Shown here one piece after another: positions 1 through 5,930 of a stretch of 9,002 nucleotides of DNA (within the stretch, counting starts at the first letter, position 1; the number at the start of each line of letters is the position of its first letter). A model generated the notes under the pieces. It was not told where the DNA came from. It was given only the letters and a program-made list of their open reading frames with translations, and searched no databases. This DNA is from Opitutaceae bacterium UBA4094 (GTDB lineage Bacteria > Verrucomicrobiota > Verrucomicrobiia > Opitutales > Opitutaceae), in the NCBI GenBank assembly GCA_002382525.1, contig DFYA01000017.1, positions 1 to 9,002 of the forward strand, read 5' to 3'. Position numbers and translations under genes: made by a program.

Positions 1-38
1 GCGCCGCCGAGCAGGCTCCAAAAAACGGACTCGTTCAT
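1..38 (-). CDS. Possible N-terminal fragment of a divergent gene (partial)
   Basis: On the minus strand an ATG at 38-36 opens a frame that stays open to the window edge and reads MNESVFWSLLGG. The short acidic start followed by a hydrophobic stretch resembles a real N-terminus, possibly of a membrane protein, but only 12 codons are visible and no family can be assigned. If real, it is transcribed away from the ABC transporter gene, and the 122 bases between 39 and 160 become a divergent promoter region. This supports the later start chosen for the transporter. A chance ATG is the main alternative. Confidence 0.35.
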   Translation of the reverse strand, partial: MNESVFWSLLGG

Positions 39-160
39 GCGTGATCGCGACTACACGTCTCCGTCGGAGCCGAGGCAAGTCTGCGCCCTCGATGATGATG
101 CGCGGCACAAATGAGGCTTGGCCCGCGAGCGAAGGCGTCGACATAAGTGGCACCGCTTCT
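39..160. promoter_or_regulatory. Putative divergent promoter region with weak sigma-70-like hexamers
   Basis: Two weak promoter-like pairs point outwards. On the minus strand TTGCCT (78-73) and TGTAGT (55-50) are 17 bases apart, just upstream of the ATG at 38. On the plus strand TTGGCC (118-123) and CATAAG (142-147) are 18 bases apart, just upstream of the ATG at 161. Each hexamer matches only about four of six consensus bases, and both would give very short leaders. The region is also open in the transporter frame, so part of it could instead be coding. Confidence 0.2.
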
Positions 161-1852
161 ATGCTCGCCTGTCGCAACCTCACTGTCCGTTCCCGTTCCG
201 GCGCGTCCGCGCTGGTGCATGGCGCCACCGCCCAGTTTTCCGCCGGCGGTCTGCATGCGCTCATCGGTCCGTCGGGTTGCGGCAAGACCACGCTACTCAA
301 AGGCATTCTCGACATACTGCCGTCGGAGGGCGAGGTGTTGCTGCACGGGAAGATGCTCGCCGAGCGCGAGTCGCTGTTGCGCGAGGTGGCCTTCGCGCCG
401 CAGTTCAGCATCTCGCACGGAAAACTCACGGTCTCGGAGGCGGTGGGCTGCGCGCTCAAGTTGTATCAAAAAACCGACTACACGACCCTGGCGGCCCGCA
501 ACGCGGAGTTGCTCCGGTTGGTGGGCCTTTCGGAACGGGGCGAGACGCTCGTGGAAAAACTCAGCGGCGGACAATTGCGCCGGCTCGGCCTCGCGCTCGA
601 ACTCACGACCGATCCCTCGTGTCTGCTTTGCGACGAGGTGACCAGCGGGCTCGATCCGCGCTCGGAGGATCAGATCATCGCCGTGTTGCGTGAACTCGTG
701 GAGCAGCGCGCGAAGACGGTGGTGTGCGTGATCCACAATCTCGCGAAGCTGTCGCTCTTCGATACGGTCACGGTCGTGTTCGAGGGCGTGATTGTCTGGC
801 AAGGCGGACTGGCGGCGATGTTGGAACACTTTGAAGTCGCCGACGCGTTGGAACTCTACGATCGGCTAAGCGAGCAGCCGCGCGAGCACTGGCAGGAGCG
901 TTGGGCGGCGACCGTGGCGGCCAACGTGGATGGAGACCATCGGGTGGCGTCTTCCGAGTTCGAGCCGACGCCGCCCGGAGGTCGTCATCCACCGCAGCGA
1001 CCTTCCGCATTGTCGCAGTTAGGCACGTTGTTGGCTCGCCGTTGGCGGCTGTTGGTGCGCGATCGCGGATATCTGCTGCTCACCTTGGCGATCACGTTTG
1101 GGTTTCCGTGTCTTGTGGTGATTTTTGCGCTCGGCGGGTTGCCGCAGATGAAGGGTCTGGCGCTCGACGCGACGGGCGGGTTTTTGGAAACGTTGCAGGC
1201 GCGCGCCGCCTATCGCGAGTCGGCGGCGGAGACGGCGACGTTGGTTTCCGGGCTCATCATTTTCCAAGTTATCCTGCTGTGTCTGATGGGCAGCAACAAC
1301 GGTGCACGAGAGATCGCCGCCGAGCGCACGCTCTTTGAGAAGGAGCGCATGTCGGGTCTGCGTCCGGGTGCGTATGCGTGGTCGAAGTTGATTTACACGG
1401 CGCTCCTCGGCGCGGCGCAGGGCGCGTGGATGACGGTGTTCGTGAAAGTGCTCTGTGAGTTTCCCGGCGGTTGGGGGGCGCAACTCGCGGTGCTCAGTGC
1501 GACCGGGGCCTCGATGAGCGTGGTGTGTCTCGGGTTGTCGGCCGTGTTGTCATCGCCCGACAAGGCGTCGTTGCTCTCGATTTATCTCGTCGGCTTTCAA
1601 CTGCCGCTGTCGGGCGTCGTGTTGGCGTTGCCGGCGGCGTTGGTGTGGGCGGTGCGACCGTTTATCGCGACGTATTGGGGGTGGTCGGGATATCTCATGG
1701 CGATGAAGGATTCCCGGTTTTACGACGCGGTGACCATGATGGACAAAAGCTGGCTGGCGCCGCCCGCGATCGCGGTTGCGGTGTTGGGAGCGCATTTCCT
1801 CGTTGGTGCCGCAATGGTGTTTTGGGGTTGCCAGAGAAAATGCTGGCCGTGA
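161..1852 (+). CDS. ABCG-type ABC transporter, fused ATPase and ABC-2 permease
   Basis: This is an ABC half-transporter with the nucleotide-binding domain ahead of the membrane domain, the order of the eukaryotic ABCG/White family. Numbering from the ATG at 161 (563 aa), it shows Walker A GPSGCGKTT (36-44), Q-loop Gln81, signature LSGGQ (134-138), Walker B with D158-E159 followed by TSGLD, and H-loop His192. A linker at about 240-285 leads to six hydrophobic segments, near 304-327, 360-377, 409-430, 442-465, 470-497 and 534-556. Between the second and third segments lies the amphipathic EIAAERTLFEKERMSG stretch typical of ABCG coupling regions. Two such chains should dimerise in the inner membrane; the substrate is unknown. 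Starts at 92 (ATG) and 41 (GTG) are also in frame, and the frame is open to the window edge. I chose 161 because the ATPase fold begins there and the upstream residues look unlike a domain. It probably heads an operon with the lipoprotein and exported-protein genes downstream. Confidence 0.88.
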   Translation: MLACRNLTVRSRSGASALVHGATAQFSAGGLHALIGPSGCGKTTLLKGILDILPSEGEVLLHGKMLAERESLLREVAFAPQFSISHGKLTVSEAVGCALKLYQKTDYTTLAARNAELLRLVGLSERGETLVEKLSGGQLRRLGLALELTTDPSCLLCDEVTSGLDPRSEDQIIAVLRELVEQRAKTVVCVIHNLAKLSLFDTVTVVFEGVIVWQGGLAAMLEHFEVADALELYDRLSEQPREHWQERWAATVAANVDGDHRVASSEFEPTPPGGRHPPQRPSALSQLGTLLARRWRLLVRDRGYLLLTLAITFGFPCLVVIFALGGLPQMKGLALDATGGFLETLQARAAYRESAAETATLVSGLIIFQVILLCLMGSNNGAREIAAERTLFEKERMSGLRPGAYAWSKLIYTALLGAAQGAWMTVFVKVLCEFPGGWGAQLAVLSATGASMSVVCLGLSAVLSSPDKASLLSIYLVGFQLPLSGVVLALPAALVWAVRPFIATYWGWSGYLMAMKDSRFYDAVTMMDKSWLAPPAIAVAVLGAHFLVGAAMVFWGCQRKCWP

Positions 1853-1869
1853 CGTTTTGCGAGAACCCC

Positions 1870-2235
1870 ATGCCGTTGTCTTCGATGCGCCTTGTGTCTC
1901 GTTTTGTGGTGTCTGCGGCGATGGCCGCCTCGTTGTTCCTCGTGTCCGGTTGCCGCCCCTCCGGCGAGCCGTTTCCGGTGCGGGCGTTCCTCACGGCGCC
2001 GGACAATTTGCAGGGTAACCGTTACGACCTGGAGGCCGAGATCGACCAACAACTCAACTGGCGCGAAGGCGTGGGGCGGCTCATCGCGGTGCGCACGCTT
2101 CAGGGCGACGTGCGGCTGCCGGTGTTTATCTCGGATTCGTTGAACGCTAACCTGCTCGTGGCGCAGCGTTATCGCTTCGAAATCACGGTGCGCAAAGGCG
2201 GACTTCTTTACGTCGAACGTCTCAAAAAACTCTAA
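1870..2235 (+). CDS. Small lipoprotein of unknown function
   Basis: This encodes a predicted lipoprotein of about 121 residues. From the ATG at 1870 there is a basic n-region (Arg7, Arg11), a hydrophobic core and a lipobox LVSGC with Cys28 as the lipidated residue. The mature part (about 94 residues) alternates hydrophobic and polar residues, with several probable beta strands such as LIAVRTLQGDVRLPVFIS and YRFEITVRKGGLLYVERL. That pattern would suit a small beta barrel or OB-like fold, but I recognise no family. Other in-frame starts are 1885, which gives a tidier 23-residue signal peptide, and 1840, which overlaps the transporter stop by 13 bases and has an AGAG-like site in front. It lies 17 bases after the transporter gene and ends 2 bases before the next start, so it is probably co-transcribed and may be an accessory subunit. 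The function is unknown. Confidence 0.75.
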   Translation: MPLSSMRLVSRFVVSAAMAASLFLVSGCRPSGEPFPVRAFLTAPDNLQGNRYDLEAEIDQQLNWREGVGRLIAVRTLQGDVRLPVFISDSLNANLLVAQRYRFEITVRKGGLLYVERLKKL

Positions 2236-2237
2236 TC

Positions 2238-4304
2238 ATGCGTCGTTTCTCTTTGTTTGCCGCCCTGACCGTGATTGCCGTGCCCGCGACATGGGGCCAA
2301 TCGAATCCATTCTCCGGGGCGTCCGGAGCTTCCGGGGCGACCGCAGCCGTTGAGGGTGTCGCGGAGAACGCGACGGCAAATCGTTCCGGTTCGCGCGCGG
2401 GCGCCGCCGAATCCCTCGCGCGGGCGGTCAACGTGAGCAGTTTGGAAAGCGGCACGCTGCTTCAGATCATCAACAAGGCCTTCGACACCAATTCCGATTC
2501 CATCGACCCGGAAAGCGGGACGATGAAGTGGAAGGGCCACTCGTATGACATGGGTCAGTTCCGCGTTTTTCGTGGACGCTTCGAGCGCTACCTGTCGTTG
2601 CCTCCCACGCGCGACCAAGACGTCTACGCGGCGACGATCGACGAGGTTTTTAAGCTGCTTTCCACCCGCACCGCCGACGGCTCTCAAGACGCTGTGGTCG
2701 AGGCGTGGAAACTGCTGTATCGAGCCTCTGAATACGAATCCGACGGCGGCAACAGCCTTGGCGTGGCCAACCAGATTTTCAACGCGTGGCGCATCCGCGA
2801 CGAGAAGCAGGCATTCAGTGTCACCCAGACCGAGCTGGAGCGTATCCGCCGCCAGCAGTCGGCGAGCGTGATCTACGGGGCGGACACCATGCAGGCGGAG
2901 GCGGGGAGGGCGGCTTCCGGAGCGGCATCGTCGGCGGGCACTGCGGCCGCCAACGCTTCGCCGCGGGTCAACATCGCCAACAACGGTAATGCCAGCGGCG
3001 GCGGCGCGGCTTCGGGCGGCGGGCAGACGATCGGCGGCGGCTCGACGGTCGGCATGACCGGGCAGGGGTTTCGCACGCGGGAGCTCGCCGAGACCGAGGC
3101 CAAGATCAAAGCGCTCGAGGCGGCCGGTCTGATGTCGGTGACGCAGGCGAAGCTCCAGTTTCAGAGCCAGATCATGAGCCTCTTTCTTCAGCGCCGCTTT
3201 CAGCACGCGTTGATCGCCTCGAGTTTCTATCGCTACATTTTTAAAGGCTCCCACCAAAACCTCGAAGTTGGGAAACGTGAACTCGCCTCGTTTCTGCCCT
3301 CGACCGACCTGGCGCTCACCGTCGAGACGATCGAATTTCTCTCGCGCGAGGCGATCAACGACATCAATTCCGGCATGGCCTCGGTGCGCTCCAACTACGA
3401 CGACAACCGCAAAGTGGCCGCCATCGAGCGCCTGCAGGAAACGTTTTTCCTCGGCGAATATATGCCGGCGGTCACGCAGTTCGAGCCCAACCGAAAGACC
3501 GAGTTGTTGAATCTTTTCCGCAAGATCGACGAGGCGCGCAAGCTGGCCGACCTCCGCGACTACGACGCCGTGCTGGTGTTGACCGAGGAGATCGGTTCGC
3601 TGACGAAGGATTTCCGCACGCCCGAGGTGACCGCCGCAGTGCGCTCGGCGCAGCGCATGAGCACGCTGGCCTTGAATGCCGCGCAGCAAACCGCCGCGAC
3701 CGGCGACTACGTGCGCGCCCAGGAGTTTGTCGAGAAGGCCGCGCAGCTTTGGCCGCTCAACCCGGCCATCAAAACTTACACTGAAAACATGGCTTCGCAG
3801 GCCGACCTCGGCACGCAGGCCGCCGTGGTGTTTGACGACGCGATCAAGCGCGAGGATTACCGCCGCCTCTACGAACGCGGCGCGGAGCTTTCGGTCGCGT
3901 TCCTCAACGACGAGGTTCGGGGACCGCAGCTCAAGACGGTGATCGATCGTATGGTCAAGGTGGACATCTTCCTTTCGCAGGCCGAGGAGCTGATCGCGCA
4001 GAACAACGCGTTCTCCGCTTGGGAGGCGTTGACCTCCGCCGCGACGTTGGTGCCGAAGGATGTGGTGTTGAATCAACGGATGGCGCAACTGGCGCCGCGC
4101 GTTGCCGAGTTTGTGGGACGTCTGGATCAAGCGAACCGCTATGAAGGTGATGGACGCTACGCCGCCAGCCTCACGCAGTTCTTGGCTGCGCAGGATATTC
4201 ATCCCGCGAGCCAGCTCGCCCGCACGGGGCTCACGCGCGTGAGCGAGGCGATCATGAACCAGCTCTCGGCGCAGATTCCCCCGGCGACCCCGGCTAACGA
4301 GTGA
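2238..4304 (+). CDS. Exported helical-repeat (TPR-like) protein of unknown function
   Basis: This 688-residue protein has a Sec-type signal peptide (MRRFSLFAALTVIAVPATWG, likely cleaved near residue 21) and no further membrane segment, so it should be periplasmic or envelope-associated. An Ala/Gly/Ser-rich stretch with SGA repeats (27-60) precedes a compact domain at about 66-205, which includes DTNSDSIDPESGTMKWKG. A flexible linker at about 220-278 is rich in Gly, Ser and Ala and has three GGG clusters. Residues 280 to 675 are almost entirely amphipathic helix with TPR-like spacing, for example around 483-520 (GDYVRAQEFVEKAAQLWPLNP) and 585-665 (NNAFSAWEALTSAATLVP). The last helices end in a Pro-rich tail. 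I do not recognise a named family. The ATG lies 2 bases after the lipoprotein stop without a Shine-Dalgarno sequence, suggesting translational coupling. Codons here often end in C, unlike the G- and T-ending style of several neighbours. A scaffold for an envelope complex with the transporter is an inference from context. Confidence 0.85.
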   Translation: MRRFSLFAALTVIAVPATWGQSNPFSGASGASGATAAVEGVAENATANRSGSRAGAAESLARAVNVSSLESGTLLQIINKAFDTNSDSIDPESGTMKWKGHSYDMGQFRVFRGRFERYLSLPPTRDQDVYAATIDEVFKLLSTRTADGSQDAVVEAWKLLYRASEYESDGGNSLGVANQIFNAWRIRDEKQAFSVTQTELERIRRQQSASVIYGADTMQAEAGRAASGAASSAGTAAANASPRVNIANNGNASGGGAASGGGQTIGGGSTVGMTGQGFRTRELAETEAKIKALEAAGLMSVTQAKLQFQSQIMSLFLQRRFQHALIASSFYRYIFKGSHQNLEVGKRELASFLPSTDLALTVETIEFLSREAINDINSGMASVRSNYDDNRKVAAIERLQETFFLGEYMPAVTQFEPNRKTELLNLFRKIDEARKLADLRDYDAVLVLTEEIGSLTKDFRTPEVTAAVRSAQRMSTLALNAAQQTAATGDYVRAQEFVEKAAQLWPLNPAIKTYTENMASQADLGTQAAVVFDDAIKREDYRRLYERGAELSVAFLNDEVRGPQLKTVIDRMVKVDIFLSQAEELIAQNNAFSAWEALTSAATLVPKDVVLNQRMAQLAPRVAEFVGRLDQANRYEGDGRYAASLTQFLAAQDIHPASQLARTGLTRVSEAIMNQLSAQIPPATPANE

Positions 4305-4368
4305 GGTTTACCGCCTTGAAAGTGGGCCGAACCTGGCGGGCGCTGCGCGGCGTTTTGAGGTCGCGTTG

Positions 4369-4393
4369 ACGAATAGGGATTTTCCCGATTCGT
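4369..4393. repeat. Inverted repeat upstream of the PAS gene (possible operator or hairpin)
   Basis: ACGAATAGGGA and TCCCGATTCGT form 11-base arms with one mismatch around a TTT loop. The repeat lies in the 166-base gap between the exported-protein stop and the PAS-gene start, 77 bases before that ATG. No T-run follows, so it is not a classical intrinsic terminator. It could be a regulator binding site for the PAS gene or a 3' hairpin of the upstream operon. TTGACG at 4366-4371 overlaps the left arm and resembles a -35 box, but no convincing -10 follows at normal spacing. Confidence 0.4.
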
Positions 4394-4470
4394 GTTCGTG
4401 CGAGGTTTCGCCGCTTGGAATTCAACCAAGCTGGCGTTACTGAGTTATATCCCTTCAACCCCTCTGCCCC

Positions 4471-4995
4471 ATGTATACCGTCGATGCTCCGGATCTGGCT
4501 CTTTACGTTCAAAACAAGCAATGTGGACTGCTGCTTTCGATTCTTGATGAGGTGAGGGAGTTTGTGTTCATCAAAGACACCGACAGCCGTTTCCTATATA
4601 ACAACCGCGCCCACTTGGGTAACCTCGGGCACACCCAGGCAGAGGTGCTCGGAAAGAACGATTTCGACCTGTTCCCGCGTCCCTTGGCGGAGGCGTTTTA
4701 TGCGGACGAAACGCGACTTTTTGAAACCCGCGTGCCGGTGATCAAGCTACAGGAGTCTCAGACATCGAAGGGCGAGCGCTTCTTCTCGTCGGCGATCAAG
4801 GTGATCGTGGCGAACCCGCGCGGCGAGACGCTCGGCTTGGTTGGCATCGTGCGTCGGATCGCGATGAAGGATGCGAGCGGTTTGGAAGAGACCCGCAAGC
4901 ACCTCCTCGAAACGCTCCATCGGGAGCCCGGCGTCACCAGCAGCCAGTTGCGAGCGTTCGAGATGTCGCTGCCGGATCTGTTGTCGAAACATTGA
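4471..4995 (+). CDS. Stand-alone PAS-domain protein
   Basis: This 174-residue protein has no signal peptide or membrane segment and should be cytoplasmic. Residues about 20-130 form one PAS domain: LLLSILDEVREFVFIKDTDSRFLYNN is the typical first helix and strands, followed by GHTQAEVLGKNDFDLFP and a C-terminal sheet ending in GETLGLVGIVRRIAMKD. The GKNDFDLFP motif and the following acidic helix are common in PAS_4-type sensory domains. Residues 131-174 are helical and rather charged, with no histidine kinase, GGDEF, HTH or other output domain visible. It may therefore act as a small sensor or interaction partner in trans, or its C-terminal helices may contact a separate regulator. The ATG at 4471 is preceded by pyrimidines and no ribosome binding site. 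The gene is flanked by 166 and 215 bases of non-coding DNA and appears monocistronic. The ligand or cofactor cannot be deduced from the sequence. Confidence 0.85.
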   Translation: MYTVDAPDLALYVQNKQCGLLLSILDEVREFVFIKDTDSRFLYNNRAHLGNLGHTQAEVLGKNDFDLFPRPLAEAFYADETRLFETRVPVIKLQESQTSKGERFFSSAIKVIVANPRGETLGLVGIVRRIAMKDASGLEETRKHLLETLHREPGVTSSQLRAFEMSLPDLLSKH

Positions 4996-5136
4996 TCCAA
5001 AAACGTGGGTGGAGGAGTGGCGGGCGAGCCGCGTTGGTTCCGACGTGGGCGGCGAGGTTGTTCGCGAAAGGTAGGTGGAAGAAGTTTCAATCGAGCTTAC
5101 TCCCGATGACGAACAAAGCCCCTCCAGCTCGGCCGT

Positions 5137-5175
5137 AAAAAAGCCGGCGCCCGGTGAAGTGGCGCCGACTTTTTT
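5137..5175. terminator. Bidirectional intrinsic terminator
   Basis: An A-tract, GCCGGCGCC, a 9-base loop (5152-5160), GGCGCCGAC and a T-tract make a 15-base-pair inverted repeat with one C:A mismatch (5144/5168). The six A's at 5137-5142 and six T's at 5170-5175 provide a U-run in both directions. It lies between the convergent PAS gene (plus strand) and cyclophilin gene (minus strand), 35 bases from the cyclophilin stop and 141 from the PAS stop. It probably terminates both. The 141 bases between the PAS stop and this hairpin hold nothing I can identify. Confidence 0.8.
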
Positions 5176-5210
5176 GGAGATCAAATCAAGGCGAAGTGCC
5201 TTGTGGATGC

Positions 5211-5726
5211 TTATTCTTTGACGGGAACGATGCGGATGCTCTCAACCTCGACGCGGTCAATGGGGGAGCTCTTTTCTCCGCCGCCGCCGTGGGTGGTCGG
5301 GACGGTGGCGATTTTTTCGAGGACAGAGTCACCGGCGACGAGTTGGCCGAAGGCGGTGTATTGTTTATTGAGGAACGCGGCGTCACCGTGGCAAATGAAG
5401 AACTGGCAGCCGGCGGAATCCGGGCTGGCGGCGCGGGCCATCGAGAGCACGCCACGCACGTGTTTCTTGTCGTTGAACTCGGCCTTGATCTTGTAGCCCG
5501 GGTCGCCGGTGCCGGGGATGCCACGCGCGCCCTTCTTGGTGTTGGGGCAGCCGCCTTGGATCATGAAACCTTTGATGATGCGGTGAAAGGCGGTGCCATC
5601 GTAGAACTTCTCGTTGGCGAGTTTTTTAAAATTCTCGACGGTCTTCGGGGCGACGTCGGTGTAGAATTCGACGGTCATTTCGCCGAGGGAGGTCTTGATG
5701 ATGGCTTGTTCGTTGGGAGTGCTCAT
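5211..5726 (-). CDS. Cyclophilin-type peptidyl-prolyl cis-trans isomerase
   Basis: This 171-residue protein is a complete single-domain cyclophilin that catalyses cis-trans isomerisation of peptidyl-proline bonds during folding. It lacks a signal peptide, so it should act in the cytoplasm. Family signatures are clear: AFHRIIKGFMIQGG (46-59), with Arg49, Phe54 and Gln57 matching the catalytic and pocket residues of human CypA (Arg55, Phe60, Gln63), then GVLSMARA and AGCQFFI, with Phe109 matching Phe113. The position of the CypA cyclosporin-contacting tryptophan is Phe118 here, as in many bacterial members, which predicts weak cyclosporin binding. FGQLVAG (126-132) closes the active site. I chose the ATG at 5726 (MSTPNEQ). 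A TTG at 5744 would only add a few poorly typed residues. The gene is monocistronic, convergent with the PAS gene and divergent from the cysteine desulfurase. Confidence 0.95.
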   Translation of the reverse strand: MSTPNEQAIIKTSLGEMTVEFYTDVAPKTVENFKKLANEKFYDGTAFHRIIKGFMIQGGCPNTKKGARGIPGTGDPGYKIKAEFNDKKHVRGVLSMARAASPDSAGCQFFICHGDAAFLNKQYTAFGQLVAGDSVLEKIATVPTTHGGGGEKSSPIDRVEVESIRIVPVKE

Positions 5727-5857
5727 GGGAAAAGGTCCAAGCAAGCTCGCGGCGGGGGATTCGCAAGCCTGGAAGGAGCACGCAGGATCGGAGTAAGCGT
5801 CGGGATGTTGCCCACGAAACGCACGGACGGATGCGGAGACGGGGCGGAGGCGCGGAC

Positions 5858-5871
5858 ATTACGAACGTAAT
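5858..5871. promoter_or_regulatory. Perfect palindrome in a divergent intergenic region (possible operator)
   Basis: ATTACG-AA-CGTAAT is a perfect 6-base inverted repeat with a 2-base centre, in the 204-base gap between the divergent cyclophilin and cysteine desulfurase starts. It lies 60 bases upstream of the desulfurase ATG and is AT-richer than its surroundings, a common feature of regulator sites. No convincing promoter hexamers were found with it. Apart from this, the gap shows nothing identifiable. Confidence 0.35.
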
Positions 5872-5930
5872 TGAGTGTGACCGTTTTCGGGTTTGGCGTT
5901 TGGGGGATTTGGGACTTTCAGTGTGATCCG

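Noticed and set aside
1471..1869. N-terminal extension of the lipoprotein frame inside the transporter gene.
   Set aside because: It overlaps conserved transporter membrane segments in another frame, and the extension would place the signal peptide in the middle of the protein.
2817..2825. AGTGTCACC, identical to one half of the palindrome at 6319-6341.
   Set aside because: There is no second arm, the reading frame differs and a 9-base match is expected by chance at this scale.
2232..4202. A 656-codon open frame on the minus strand, antisense to the exported helical-repeat gene.
   Set aside because: It shares the codon register of the sense gene, so its stops would need sense TTA, CTA or TCA codons, which this GC-rich gene avoids. 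The product is rich in Arg, His, Leu and Val with no domain pattern, whereas the sense frame has a signal peptide and ordered helices.
5154..5870. A 238-codon plus-strand open frame over the cyclophilin gene.
   Set aside because: It is the antisense shadow of a clear cyclophilin, runs through the terminator hairpin and gives a low-complexity Gly/Ala/Val product without motifs.
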